64,000 nucleotides of DNA from an uncultured Lachnospiraceae bacterium (GTDB taxonomy: Bacteria > Bacillota > Clostridia > Lachnospirales > Lachnospiraceae), in NCBI GenBank assembly GCA_959022495.1, contig CAUEYX010000004.1, positions 1-64,000 on the forward strand, read 5' to 3'. The position numbers were made by a program, and so were the translations under genes. Below the pieces are notes generated by a model. That model did no database searches. It was not told the DNA's origin and saw nothing but the letters and a program-made list of their open reading frames with translations. Below, piece by piece: positions 19,083 to 28,522 of this stretch (position 1 is the stretch's first letter; each line of letters starts with the position of its first letter).

Positions 19083-19505
19083 ATGCCAACATTTAACCAG
19101 TTAGTTAGAAAAGGACGTCAGACTTCTGAGAAAAAGTCTACTGCGCCGGCACTTCAGAAAGGATATAACTCCCTGAAGAAACGTGCGACAAACGTATCCG
19201 CGCCGCAGAAGAGAGGTGTGTGTACAGCTGTTAAGACTGCGACACCGAAGAAGCCTAACTCAGCTCTGAGAAAGATCGCCAGAGTTCGTCTTTCTAACGG
19301 AATCGAAGTAACAAGCTACATCCCGGGCGAGGGACACAACCTTCAGGAGCATAGCGTTGTTATGATCCGTGGAGGAAGAGTTAAGGACCTGCCGGGTACA
19401 AGATACCACATCATCCGTGGTACGCTGGATACAGCAGGTGTTGCGAAGAGACGTCAGGCTCGCTCCAAATACGGCGCGAAGAGACCGAAAGACGCGAAAA
19501 AGTAA
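19083..19505 (+). CDS. rpsL: Ribosomal protein S12
   Basis: 30S decoding-centre protein that contacts the A-site helix. The 140-residue protein carries the invariant PKKPNSALRKIARVRL and GGRVKDLPGTRYHIIRG motifs; the two lysines whose substitution gives streptomycin resistance in other bacteria are both present. ATG 19083 follows AGGAGGTG. It is the first gene of the str operon; rpoB/rpoC do not precede it here, and it has its own promoter. Confidence 0.98.
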   Translation: MPTFNQLVRKGRQTSEKKSTAPALQKGYNSLKKRATNVSAPQKRGVCTAVKTATPKKPNSALRKIARVRLSNGIEVTSYIPGEGHNLQEHSVVMIRGGRVKDLPGTRYHIIRGTLDTAGVAKRRQARSKYGAKRPKDAKK

Positions 19506-19508
19506 TGA

Positions 19509-19850
19509 ACACTTAATAAGTTCAAGCGTAAGCGCAGAACGAATTTAGTGTGAATACTGTTCTTTGGTGATTAGCGAGGTATTATCGAGCTTAGCAACAA
19601 AGAACTACATTAACATTCGCGTGATGACGTAATGTAACTAGAGTGTTAAATCGTATCACAAACAGAACTATGATTATCGTAGGGTTGCGGATTTAAGCAG
19701 CGCGTTTGACGCGAACTTAGTCCGGCGGAATTTGGTGAGCCGGATATCTATAGATAAGATAAGTCCCGCGGCCGCGAGCACATGCTATGCGATTCCATAG
19801 AAAGACACATGTGAGTACCGATGAATTAATCCCGGCGCAGACCGGAAAAT
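19509..19850 (+). repeat. rpsL-rpsG spacer with two GA-mismatch hairpin elements and further stems
   Basis: This 366-base spacer is unusual for a normally compact operon. Element at 19509-19551: ACACT/AGTGT outer helix, T.T, AAT/ATT, then AA opposite GA, then GTTC/GAAC. Element at 19559-19605: outer helix GTTCTTTG/CAAAGAAC around AGC-GA ... GA-GCT with GGT/ATC inside. Further stems follow: TACATTA/TAATGTA (from about 19607), CGCGT/ACGCG (about 19699-19713) and CCGGC/GCCGG (about 19722-19744). No reading frame is supportable. Confidence 0.75.
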
Positions 19851-19871
19851 ATGATTAAGGAGGGAAGGACC

Positions 19872-20342
19872 GTGCCACGTAAAGGACATACTCAGAAGAG
19901 AGATGTATTAGCGGACCCGATATACAACAATAAAGTTGTTACCAAACTTATCAACAACATCATGCTGGACGGTAAGAAAGGTGTAGCACAGAAGATTGTA
20001 TACGGCGCATTTGAAAGAGTAGAGGCAAAGGCTGAGAAGCCGGCGATCGAGGTGTTCGAGGAAGCGATGAACAACATGATGCCGGTTCTCGAGGTTAAGG
20101 CTAGACGTATCGGTGGTGCAACATACCAGGTGCCGATCGAAGTAAGAGCCGACAGAAGACAGGCGCTCGCTCTTCGCTGGCTGACAATGTACTCCCGTCA
20201 GAGAGGCGAGAAGACAATGGAAGAGAGGCTGGCAAACGAGATTCTTGACGCAGCGAACAACACAGGCGGCGCTGTGAAGAGAAAAGAAGACATGCACAAG
20301 ATGGCAGAGGCAAACAAGGCGTTTGCACACTACCGTTTCTAA
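19872..20342 (+). CDS. rpsG: Ribosomal protein S7
   Basis: 30S head assembly protein that nucleates folding of the 16S 3' domain. I place the start at GTG 19872, giving MPRKGH, the usual S7 N-terminus and 156 residues; AAGGAGGG (19858-19864) lies seven bases upstream. An in-frame ATG at 19851 lies upstream of that site and is unlikely. The gene is 21 bases ahead of fusA in the same operon. Confidence 0.97.
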   Translation: MPRKGHTQKRDVLADPIYNNKVVTKLINNIMLDGKKGVAQKIVYGAFERVEAKAEKPAIEVFEEAMNNMMPVLEVKARRIGGATYQVPIEVRADRRQALALRWLTMYSRQRGEKTMEERLANEILDAANNTGGAVKRKEDMHKMAEANKAFAHYRF

Positions 20343-20363
20343 TTATTTTAGGAGGAAAAAACC

Positions 20364-22478
20364 TTGGCTGGAAGAGAATATCCATTAGAGAGAACCAGAA
20401 ACATCGGTATCATGGCGCATATCGATGCAGGTAAGACAACGCTGACAGAGCGTATTCTCTACTATACTGGTGTCAACTATAAGATCGGTGATACTCACGA
20501 AGGTACTGCTACCATGGACTGGATGGAGCAGGAACAGGAGAGAGGTATCACGATCACCTCAGCCGCTACAACTTGCCACTGGACTTTGGAAGAAAAGACA
20601 AAGCCGAAGGCAGGCGCTCTGGAGCATCGTATCAACATCATCGATACTCCGGGACACGTTGACTTTACTGTAGAGGTTGAGCGTTCACTCCGTGTACTGG
20701 ATGGTGCCGTAGGTGTTTTCTGTGCAAAGGGCGGTGTTGAGCCTCAGTCAGAGAACGTATGGCGTCAGGCAGACACATACAACGTACCGAGAATGGCATT
20801 CATCAACAAGATGGACATCCTCGGAGCTGATTTCTACAACGCGGTAGATCAGATTAAGACAAGACTTGGTAAAAACGCGATCTGTCTTCAGCTTCCGATC
20901 GGAAAAGAAGACGAGTTCAAGGGAATCATCGACCTGTTCGAGATGCAGGCTTACATCTATAATGATGATAAGGGTGATGACATCACTGTCACAGACATTC
21001 CGGAAGAAATGAAGGATGAGGCAGAGCTGTATCACACAGAGCTGGTAGAGAAGATCTGCGAGCTGGATGATGACCTGATGATGGAATACCTGGAGGGCGA
21101 GGAGCCGTCCATAGACGCGCTGAAAGCGGTACTGAGAAAGGCTACATGTGAGTGTACAGCCGTTCCGGTATGCTGCGGAAGCGCGTACAGAAACAAAGGT
21201 GTCCAGAAACTTCTGGACGCAGTTCTTGAGTTCATGCCTGCCCCGACAGACATCCCGGCGATCAAGGGTGTTGATGAGGACGGCGCGGAAGTAGAGAGAC
21301 ATTCATCGGATGATGAGCCGTTCTCTGCTCTCGTATTCAAGATCATGACAGACCCATTCGTAGGTAAGCTCGCATACTTCAGAGTTTACTCCGGTACAAT
21401 GAACTCCGGTTCTTATGTACTGAACGCGACAAAGGGCAAGAAGGAGCGTGTAGGACGTATCCTTCAGATGCACGCAAATAAGCGTGAAGAATTGAGCAAA
21501 GTTTACTCAGGAGATATCGCCGCGGCGATCGGATTTAAGTTCTCCACCACAGGAGATACAATCTGTGATGAGCAGCATCCGGTTATCCTTGAGTCCATGG
21601 AATTCCCGGAACCGGTTATCGAGCTCGCGATCGAGCCGAAGACAAAGGCTTCCCAGGGCAAGCTGGGCGAGTCCCTCGCGAAACTCGCGGAGGAAGACCC
21701 CACATTCCGCGCTCATACAAATCAGGAGACAGGACAGACGATCATCGCCGGAATGGGCGAGCTGCATCTTGAAATCATCGTAGACAGACTTCTGCGTGAG
21801 TTCAAGGTAGAGGCGAATGTCGGCGCTCCGCAGGTTGCTTACAAGGAAGCGATCACCAAAGCGGTGGACGTGGACAGCAAGTATGCAAAACAGTCTGGTG
21901 GACGTGGACAGTACGGACACTGTAAAGTGAAATTTGAGCCAATGGATGCCAACGGTGAAGAGACTTATAAGTTTGAGTCCACAGTAGTCGGCGGTGCGAT
22001 TCCGAAGGAATACATCCCGGCTGTAGGCGAAGGTATCGAGGAAGCAATGAAGTCCGGTATCCTCGGTGGATTCCCGGTAGTAGGCGTTCACGCGAATGTA
22101 TACGACGGGTCCTACCACGAGGTCGACTCTTCAGAGATGGCGTTCCACATCGCAGGTTCTCTTGCGTTTAAGGATGCCATGAAACAGGGCGCGCCGGTTC
22201 TGCTTGAGCCGATCATGAAGGTTGAGGTAACAATGCCTGAGGAGTATATGGGTGATATTATCGGTGACCTGAACTCCCGCCGTGGACGCATCGAGGGTAT
22301 GGATGACCTTGGCGGCGGCAAGATCGTACGCGCGTACGTTCCGCTGTCCGAGATGTTCGGATACTCTACAGACCTCCGTTCTAGAACACAGGGACGCGGC
22401 AACTACTCTATGTTCTTTGAGAAATACGAGCAGGTGCCGAAGTCTGTACAGGAAAAGGTGCTGTCTAACAAAGAGTAA
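20364..22478 (+). CDS. fusA: Elongation factor G
   Basis: GTPase that drives ribosomal translocation. 704 residues with G1 AHIDAGKTT, RGITI, G3 DTPGH and G4 NKMD in the N-terminal G domain, followed by domains II-V ending in the RNA-binding region with GDLNSRRGRI. The start codon is TTG at 20364, eight bases after AGGAGG; the full N-terminus MAGREYPLERTRNIGIMAHIDAG confirms it when split here as the family start. Part of the str operon. Confidence 0.98.
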   Translation: MAGREYPLERTRNIGIMAHIDAGKTTLTERILYYTGVNYKIGDTHEGTATMDWMEQEQERGITITSAATTCHWTLEEKTKPKAGALEHRINIIDTPGHVDFTVEVERSLRVLDGAVGVFCAKGGVEPQSENVWRQADTYNVPRMAFINKMDILGADFYNAVDQIKTRLGKNAICLQLPIGKEDEFKGIIDLFEMQAYIYNDDKGDDITVTDIPEEMKDEAELYHTELVEKICELDDDLMMEYLEGEEPSIDALKAVLRKATCECTAVPVCCGSAYRNKGVQKLLDAVLEFMPAPTDIPAIKGVDEDGAEVERHSSDDEPFSALVFKIMTDPFVGKLAYFRVYSGTMNSGSYVLNATKGKKERVGRILQMHANKREELSKVYSGDIAAAIGFKFSTTGDTICDEQHPVILESMEFPEPVIELAIEPKTKASQGKLGESLAKLAEEDPTFRAHTNQETGQTIIAGMGELHLEIIVDRLLREFKVEANVGAPQVAYKEAITKAVDVDSKYAKQSGGRGQYGHCKVKFEPMDANGEETYKFESTVVGGAIPKEYIPAVGEGIEEAMKSGILGGFPVVGVHANVYDGSYHEVDSSEMAFHIAGSLAFKDAMKQGAPVLLEPIMKVEVTMPEEYMGDIIGDLNSRRGRIEGMDDLGGGKIVRAYVPLSEMFGYSTDLRSRTQGRGNYSMFFEKYEQVPKSVQEKVLSNKE

Positions 22479-22526
22479 TAACTCAGTATATAAAAATGCG
22501 TAAATCGCAGAAAAAGGCTTGAAAAA

Positions 22527-22559
22527 CGGCTAAGTTTGAAATATAATCAAACTTAGCCG
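22527..22559 (+). promoter_or_regulatory. Perfect hairpin in the fusA-tuf spacer
   Basis: A 13-bp perfect stem (22527-22539 with 22547-22559) and a 7-base A/T loop, 62 bases upstream of tuf. No T-run follows, so it is more likely an mRNA processing or stability element, or a protein-binding site, than a terminator. Confidence 0.6.
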
Positions 22560-22621
22560 AGTAAAATCGAAACCAATTAAGTGCCCGAAAACGGGTGGTA
22601 ATTTTAAGGAGGACATTCAAA

Positions 22622-23815
22622 ATGGCAAAAGCTAAATTTGAAAGAACAAAACCGCATTGTAATATTGGTACCATCGGTCACGTTGACCATGGTAAAACAA
22701 CTCTGACAGCTGCGATCACAAAGACACTTTCACAGAGAGTTGAAGGAAACGCGGCAGTTGATTTCGAGAACATCGATAAGGCTCCGGAAGAGAGAGAGCG
22801 TGGTATCACGATCTCCACAGCACACGTTGAGTATGAGACAGAGAAACGTCACTACGCTCACGTAGACTGCCCGGGACATGCTGACTACGTTAAGAACATG
22901 ATCACAGGTGCTGCTCAGATGGACGGTGCTATCCTTGTAGTTGCTGCAACTGACGGTGTTATGGCTCAGACAAAGGAGCACATCCTTCTGTCCCGCCAGG
23001 TTAACGTTCCGTACATCGTTGTATTCATGAACAAGTGTGACATGGTAGACGACGAGGAGCTGCTTGAGCTCGTAGAGATGGAGATCCGTGAAGTTCTCAA
23101 CGAGTATGAGTTCCCGGGTGATGACACACCGGTTATCCAGGGTTCTGCTCTGAAGGCTCTTGAAGATCCGTCAGGCGAGTGGGGCGACAAGATCATGGAA
23201 CTTATGGACGCTGTTGATGAGTGGATTCCGACTCCGGAGCGTGACACAGATAAGCCGTTCCTTATGCCGGTAGAGGACGTATTCTCTATCACAGGACGTG
23301 GTACAGTTGCTACAGGACGTGTTGAGCGTGGTACTCTTCACGTATCTGATGAAGTTGAGATCATCGGTATCCATGAGGATGTTAAGAAGACAGTTGTAAC
23401 AGGTATCGAGATGTTCCGTAAGCTTCTTGATGAGGCTCAGGCTGGTGACAACATCGGTGCTCTGCTTCGTGGTATCCAGAGAACAGAGATCGAAAGAGGT
23501 CAGGTTCTCATCAAACCGGGTACAGTAACATGCCATACAAAATTCACATGCCAGGTATACGTTCTGACAAAGGACGAGGGTGGCCGTCATACACCGTTCT
23601 TCAACAACTACCGTCCGCAGTTCTACTTCAGAACAACAGACGTTACAGGTGTCTGCGAGCTTCCGGAAGGCACAGAGATGTGCATGCCTGGAGATCACGT
23701 TACAATGACAGTTGAACTGATCCATCCGGTAGCTATGGAAGAAGGTCTGAGATTCGCTATCCGTGAGGGTGGCCGTACAGTAGGATCAGGTACAGTAGCA
23801 TCTATCATCGAGTAA
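22622..23815 (+). CDS. tuf: Elongation factor Tu
   Basis: GTPase that delivers aminoacyl-tRNA to the ribosome. 397 residues with GHVDHGKTT, the switch region RGITISTAHVEYE, DCPGHADYVKNMITG and NKCDMVDD, then the beta-barrel domains. ATG 22622 follows AAGGAGG with eight-base spacing; upstream in-frame codons to 22595 lack family similarity. Last gene of the str operon, followed by a strong terminator. Confidence 0.98.
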   Translation: MAKAKFERTKPHCNIGTIGHVDHGKTTLTAAITKTLSQRVEGNAAVDFENIDKAPEERERGITISTAHVEYETEKRHYAHVDCPGHADYVKNMITGAAQMDGAILVVAATDGVMAQTKEHILLSRQVNVPYIVVFMNKCDMVDDEELLELVEMEIREVLNEYEFPGDDTPVIQGSALKALEDPSGEWGDKIMELMDAVDEWIPTPERDTDKPFLMPVEDVFSITGRGTVATGRVERGTLHVSDEVEIIGIHEDVKKTVVTGIEMFRKLLDEAQAGDNIGALLRGIQRTEIERGQVLIKPGTVTCHTKFTCQVYVLTKDEGGRHTPFFNNYRPQFYFRTTDVTGVCELPEGTEMCMPGDHVTMTVELIHPVAMEEGLRFAIREGGRTVGSGTVASIIE

Positions 23816-23852
23816 GATTCGCGAAACAACGAGATGAATAAATAAGGACAAT

Positions 23853-23890
23853 AAGCCCGCTGAGTATTTATACTCAAGCGGGCTTTGTTG
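23853..23890 (+). terminator. Terminator of the str operon
   Basis: AGCCCGCT/AGCGGGCT stem extended by GAGTA/TACTC, followed by TTTGTTGT. Confidence 0.85.
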
Positions 23891-23916
23891 TACTTATTTA
23901 TGCGGCGACTGCCGCG

Positions 23917-24060
23917 ACCGAAATGAAGCGGAGCGGAATTGAGGTGAATCTCGTTGCAAAGTATATCAATCAGGGAAGAGTGCTTGCATTCTTCCCTGTA
24001 TTTTTTTGCGCATTTATAGGGCGCGGCCCGCGAACGAGATGGAGCAAAGCGGAATTGAGC
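23917..24060. repeat. Pair of near-identical GCGGAATTGAG repeats flanking a terminator
   Basis: Two direct copies of a roughly 27-base sequence with core AGCGGAATTGAG (first about 23919-23944, second about 24032-24059) lie on either side of the terminator at 23970-24008. The 342-base region between tuf and the YitT gene contains these repeats and two terminators but no supportable gene. Confidence 0.5.
23970..24008 (+). terminator. Second terminator downstream of tuf
   Basis: CAGGGAAGA/TCTTCCCTG nine-bp stem (23971-23979 and 23990-23998) followed by TATTTTTTT. Confidence 0.85.
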
Positions 24061-24157
24061 TATACGCGGAAGAGTGGAACAAAATCATATAGTTAAGACG
24101 GATTTTTTCTATAAAACTGCATATCCTGACTATATTGAAGAGAGCAGGAGTTGTGAA

Positions 24158-25024
24158 ATGAAAAGAATAGAAGAGACAAAGAGAGGGAGAATCGCGGCGG
24201 ATCTCCTCTACAATATCGCCGGCAGTGTCCTGTATGCTGCCGGTATTTATACTTTTGCGGGAAACGCGGGCTTCGCGCCGGGCGGAGTATCGGGACTGGC
24301 TCTGATTGTGGACTATCTGTGGGGAATTCCTGTGGGTACAATGACACTTTTACTCAATATTCCGCTCATTATAATCAGTTATAAAGCTGTGGGTAAGCGG
24401 CTTCTTATTAAGAGCGCGGTGACCATGCTGATTTCAACTTTATTTCTGGATGTGGTATTTCCGCTTTTTCCCATGTACAGCGGAGACCGTCTGATCGCGG
24501 CGGTATGTTCAGGGGCGTTTCTGGGGGCAGGGATGGCCTTATTTTATATTCGGGGATCTTCTTCGGGTGGAATTGATTTCCTTGCGCTGGCAATTAAGAA
24601 AGAGAAACCACATATGACAATCGGGGTGATTACCCTGTTAATTGACCTGGTTGTGATCCTGCTGGGATGGCCGGTATTCGGGGATGTGGATGCTGTTCTG
24701 TATGGTGTGCTCGCCACAGTTGTGAGCACTGTGGCCATTGATAAAATCCTGTATGGTGTGGGCGCGGGAACTCTGGCCATCATTATTACAAAAAAGGGGA
24801 AGGAGACGGCACAGCGGATCAGTGAGAGAGCCGGCAGGGGAGTGACTTCCCTGCCGGCGGTCGGCGCGTACACGAAAATGGAGACAGAGGTCCTTCTGTG
24901 CGCGTGTACAAAAGCGGAGGCGTATCTGGTGAAGTCAGCCGTAGAAGAAGCGGATGAAAATGCATTTTTTATGTTTACCGAGACAAGTGAAGTGTATGGG
25001 GAGGGCTTCCGCAGAAGGGACTGA
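24158..25024 (+). CDS. YitT-family membrane protein (DUF161 + DUF2179)
   Basis: Integral membrane protein of unknown transport or sensing role. From ATG 24158 (GGAG at 24147-24150, seven bases away; GTG 24074 is a weaker upstream option) it has 288 residues. Five or so membrane segments span about residues 12-180, with the family glycine motif AGNAGFAPGGVSGLALI in the first. A soluble C-terminal DUF2179 domain follows (about 195-285; typical GVGAGTLAIIITKKGKE...). It stands alone between the str-operon terminators and the ECF transporter promoter. Confidence 0.85.
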   Translation: MKRIEETKRGRIAADLLYNIAGSVLYAAGIYTFAGNAGFAPGGVSGLALIVDYLWGIPVGTMTLLLNIPLIIISYKAVGKRLLIKSAVTMLISTLFLDVVFPLFPMYSGDRLIAAVCSGAFLGAGMALFYIRGSSSGGIDFLALAIKKEKPHMTIGVITLLIDLVVILLGWPVFGDVDAVLYGVLATVVSTVAIDKILYGVGAGTLAIIITKKGKETAQRISERAGRGVTSLPAVGAYTKMETEVLLCACTKAEAYLVKSAVEEADENAFFMFTETSEVYGEGFRRRD

Positions 25025-25103
25025 ATGTGTGCAGAGTACATTTAAAGGAAATGATATAAATTGCGCTGGATTCATCCGATGTGTAAGAGGGATACGCTGG
25101 GGG

Positions 25104-25132
25104 TTGAAAAATAGACCGCGATGCCGTAAAAT
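25104..25132 (+). promoter_or_regulatory. Promoter of ecfA1-ecfA2-ecfT-truA
   Basis: TTGAAA (25104-25109), 17-bp spacer, TAAAAT (25127-25132), 77 bases before ecfA1. Confidence 0.7.
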
Positions 25133-25209
25133 AAGGGACATATGATTTTAAGCAGACGACGCGCGCAGGGCGGGCTGACTGCCTGCGCGGATGGAGGGCA
25201 GATAAGCCG

Positions 25210-26061
25210 ATGGAAATGATCCATGCAGAGAAACTAATCTATGAATACGACAAGCGTGACGAGGAAGGAAATATTATCGGGACAAACCGTGCGATTGACG
25301 GGGTGGACATTGATATTTCCCCCGGTTCTTTTATCGCGGTGCTGGGACATAACGGCTCCGGGAAATCCACGCTGGCAAAGCATATGAACGCGATCCTCGT
25401 GCCCACGGGCGGAACGATGTGGGTGGACGGACGGGATACCAGAGATCCGGCAGAGCTGTGGAACGTGCGGCAGACGGCGGGTATGGTATTCCAGAATCCG
25501 GACAACCAGATCATTGGGACCGTGGTGGAGGAAGATGTGGGATTCGGGCCGGAGAACCTGGGCGTGCCCACGGACGAGATCTGGAAGCGGGTGGAGGACA
25601 GCCTGCGTTCTGTAGGGATGATCGAGTACCGCAAAGCGTCCCCAAACAAACTGTCCGGCGGACAGAAACAGCGTGTGGCTATCGCAGGTGTGATTGCCAT
25701 GGAGCCAAAGTGCGTCGTGCTGGATGAGCCTACTGCCATGCTGGACCCAAACGGACGCAGGGAGGTTATCCGGGCGGTGGAGAAACTGCGCAGGGAAAAA
25801 GAGGTCACTGTGATCCTGATCACACATTATATGGAAGAAGTTATTGACGCGGACCAGGTGTTTGTCATGGATGGGGGCCACATTGTCATGCACGGGACAC
25901 CGCGGGAGATTTTCAGCCATGTGGAGGAGCTGAAGTCTTACCGGATGGACGTTCCCCAAGTGACCATGCTGGCCGAGGAACTAAGGAGACGGGGATTAAA
26001 TATCCCAAGAGGCATCTTAAGAAGAGAAGAATTGGTGGAGGCATTATGTCGATTGCGTTAG
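25210..26061 (+). CDS. ecfA1: ECF transporter ATPase EcfA1
   Basis: One of two ATPases powering the energy-coupling-factor module that serves several vitamin-binding S components. 283 residues with Walker A GHNGSGKST, signature LSGGQKQRVAIAG, Walker B CVVLDEP and the D-loop; the C-terminal tail is the EcfA-type extension. ATG 25210 has GGAGG about eleven bases upstream; ATG 25216 is possible. Its end overlaps ecfA2 by 16 bases, indicating translational coupling. Confidence 0.93.
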   Translation: MEMIHAEKLIYEYDKRDEEGNIIGTNRAIDGVDIDISPGSFIAVLGHNGSGKSTLAKHMNAILVPTGGTMWVDGRDTRDPAELWNVRQTAGMVFQNPDNQIIGTVVEEDVGFGPENLGVPTDEIWKRVEDSLRSVGMIEYRKASPNKLSGGQKQRVAIAGVIAMEPKCVVLDEPTAMLDPNGRREVIRAVEKLRREKEVTVILITHYMEEVIDADQVFVMDGGHIVMHGTPREIFSHVEELKSYRMDVPQVTMLAEELRRRGLNIPRGILRREELVEALCRLR

Positions 26062-26891
26062 AACATGTGAGTTATATATACAGCCCCGGAACTGCATATG
26101 AAAAACAGGCGCTCAAAGATGTGAGTCTTCAGATCCCGCAGGGGCAGTTTGTGGGGATTATCGGGCATACCGGGTCAGGCAAATCGACCCTGATCCAGCA
26201 CTTAAACGGGCTTGTGCGCGCGGCCTCCGGTAAGATCCTTTATGAAGGCAAAAATATTTACGATGAGGGATATGATATGCGGGGGCTGAGAAGCCAGGTG
26301 GGACTTGTGTTCCAGTATCCGGAGCATCAGCTCTTCGAGGTGGATGTGCTCAGTGACGTGTGTTTTGGGCCGAGGAACCAGGGCCTTTCTCCGGAAGAGT
26401 GTGAGCAGAGGGCGAAAGAGGCGCTTGGACTGGTGGGATTCCCGGAGAAATATTATCATCAGTCGCCTTTCGAGCTGTCCGGTGGACAGAAACGACGGGT
26501 GGCGATCGCGGGAGTCCTTGCCATGAAGCCGAAAGTGCTTGTGCTGGATGAACCGACTGCCGGGCTGGACCCGAGAGGGAGAGATGAGATTTTGGACCAG
26601 ATCGAGCGTCTTCATAAGGAGACGGGGATGACCGTGATCCTTGTGTCCCACAGTATGGAGGATATCGCGCGGTATGTGGAGCGCATCATCGTTATGAACC
26701 GTGGGGAGAAGATGCTGGACGGCACGCCCCGGGAGGTGTTCGGACATTACAGGGAGCTGGAGAAGGTAGGGCTCGCGGCGCCTCAAGTGACATATGTGAT
26801 GCATGATTTGAAGGAGCGCGGATTTGACTTGTCGCCGGACGCGACGACAATCGAAGAAGCGGCCGATGAGATAATGAGGAGCTTCCAATGA
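26046..26891 (+). CDS. ecfA2: ECF transporter ATPase EcfA2
   Basis: Second ATPase of the ECF module; heterodimerises with EcfA1 and binds EcfT coupling helices. 281 residues with Walker A GHTGSGKST, signature LSGGQKRRVAIAG and Walker B VLVLDEPTAGLDP. GGAGG of the ribosome-binding site lies inside the end of ecfA1. It overlaps ecfT by four bases (ATGA). Confidence 0.93.
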   Translation: MSIALEHVSYIYSPGTAYEKQALKDVSLQIPQGQFVGIIGHTGSGKSTLIQHLNGLVRAASGKILYEGKNIYDEGYDMRGLRSQVGLVFQYPEHQLFEVDVLSDVCFGPRNQGLSPEECEQRAKEALGLVGFPEKYYHQSPFELSGGQKRRVAIAGVLAMKPKVLVLDEPTAGLDPRGRDEILDQIERLHKETGMTVILVSHSMEDIARYVERIIVMNRGEKMLDGTPREVFGHYRELEKVGLAAPQVTYVMHDLKERGFDLSPDATTIEEAADEIMRSFQ

Positions 26892-27712
26892 TTAGAGATA
26901 TAACAATCGGGCAGTATTACCCGGCAGAGAGCCGGATACACAGACTGGACCCCAGGGTGAAGATCGTCTGCACTCTGCTTTTTCTCGTGTCTTTGTTTAT
27001 CCAGAACAGCCTGCTGGGATATGTGATCGCGACCGGATTCCTCGCAGTGGTGGTCCATTTATCGAAAGTGCCGTTAAAATACATATTAAAGGGACTTAAG
27101 CCCATTGTGATTCTCCTGATGTTTACGGTGGTGATGAACCTGTTTCTCACACAGGGAGGAGAAGAGCTTGTACATTTCTGGGTTTTTACCATTACGGAAA
27201 GCGGGGTGCGTACTTCCGTGTTTATGGCGGTGCGCCTGATGTACCTGGTGACGGGCTCGTCGATTATGACATTTACGACTTCGCCCAACGGGCTGACCGA
27301 CGGCATGGAGAAGCTGCTTCATCCGCTGAACAGGCTCAATGTGCCGGTCCATGAGGTGGCGATGATGATGTCCATTGCCCTGCGGTTTATCCCGATCCTT
27401 CTGGAGGAGACGGACAAGATCATGAAAGCGCAGATGGCAAGGGGCGCTGACTTTGAATCCGGAAATATCATACAGAGGGCAAAGGCGATGATCCCGATTC
27501 TTGTGCCGTTGTTTGTATCAGCCTTCCGCAGGGCCAACGACCTGGCTATGGCGATGGAGGCCCGGTGCTACCACGGCGGGGACGGGCGCACGAAGATGAA
27601 GCCTCTGCAGTACAAGACACGGGACAGGATGGCGTATCTGATCACACTGGTGTATATGGTGCTGATTTTTGCAGTTGGACGGTTTGTGGATTTTAAGTTG
27701 TGGATTTTTTAA
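26888..27712 (+). CDS. ecfT: ECF transporter transmembrane subunit EcfT
   Basis: Membrane scaffold linking S components to the ATPase pair. 274 residues with five to six hydrophobic segments and the two Ala-Arg-Gly-type coupling motifs (MARGADFESG about 178; AMEARCYHGG about 219) that dock on the ATPases. The ATG overlaps the ecfA2 stop. No substrate-specific S component is encoded nearby, so this is probably the shared (group II) module. Confidence 0.93.
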   Translation: MIRDITIGQYYPAESRIHRLDPRVKIVCTLLFLVSLFIQNSLLGYVIATGFLAVVVHLSKVPLKYILKGLKPIVILLMFTVVMNLFLTQGGEELVHFWVFTITESGVRTSVFMAVRLMYLVTGSSIMTFTTSPNGLTDGMEKLLHPLNRLNVPVHEVAMMMSIALRFIPILLEETDKIMKAQMARGADFESGNIIQRAKAMIPILVPLFVSAFRRANDLAMAMEARCYHGGDGRTKMKPLQYKTRDRMAYLITLVYMVLIFAVGRFVDFKLWIF

Positions 27713-27745
27713 GGAATGAAAGAACAGAGAGAGGACGGCAGAACG

Positions 27746-28522
27746 ATGAAGAGAATCCGGCTGACCGTGGCTTATGACGGTACGGATTACTGCGGATGGC
27801 AGATCCAGAAAAATGGGATCACCGTTGAGGAGGTGCTCAACCGGGCGCTCTCCAGGCTGACGGGGGAAGAGATCAATGTGATTGGCGCGAGCCGGACGGA
27901 TTCGGGAGTACATGCCCGGGGCAATGTGGCAGTGTTCGATACGTGCACAAAGATTCCGGCTGACCGGATTGTCTACGCGGTCAACGCGCTGCTCCCGGAG
28001 GATATGGCAGTCGTAAAATCAGAGGAGGTGCCCTCCGGCTGGCATCCCCGGAAATGCGTATCTGTTAAGACATATGAGTATCGGATTCTGAATAGTGAAT
28101 TCCCGGACCCGGTCAGAAGGAGGGACACTTACTTTGTGTCTTTTCCCCTGGATATCGAACGGATGCGGCAGGCAGCGGAATACCTGACCGGGACACATGA
28201 TTTCAAGAGCTTCTGCAGCGCGCAGACCACAGTGGAGGACACCGTGCGCACGATTTACAGCCTGGAAATCAAGAAGGATGGCAGCATGATTACCATCCGG
28301 GTGAGAGGGAACGGTTTCCTCTATAATATGGTGCGCATCATCGCGGGGACACTGGCCGGGGTGGGCAGAGGATATTTTGAGCCGGAGGACGTAAAGCGGA
28401 TGCTGGAGGAGAAGGACCGCACAAAGGCAGGGGTGACCGCGCCCGCGCAGGGGCTGACACTGGTGGGCATAGAGTATGCGGCTGCCGGGGATTCTGCCGG
28501 AAGAGGGGGCTGTTCTGCTTGA
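27746..28522 (+). CDS. truA: tRNA pseudouridine synthase A
   Basis: Forms pseudouridine at positions 38-40 of the tRNA anticodon stem. From ATG 27746 (MKRIRLTVAYDGTDYCGWQ) it has 258 residues; the catalytic Asp sits in SRTDSGVHARGNVAVF. An in-frame ATG 27716 would place the Shine-Dalgarno AAGGA too close. It follows ecfT by 33 bases, the usual Firmicute ecf-truA order. The nagB promoter overlaps its stop codon. Confidence 0.95.
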   Translation: MKRIRLTVAYDGTDYCGWQIQKNGITVEEVLNRALSRLTGEEINVIGASRTDSGVHARGNVAVFDTCTKIPADRIVYAVNALLPEDMAVVKSEEVPSGWHPRKCVSVKTYEYRILNSEFPDPVRRRDTYFVSFPLDIERMRQAAEYLTGTHDFKSFCSAQTTVEDTVRTIYSLEIKKDGSMITIRVRGNGFLYNMVRIIAGTLAGVGRGYFEPEDVKRMLEEKDRTKAGVTAPAQGLTLVGIEYAAAGDSAGRGGCSA

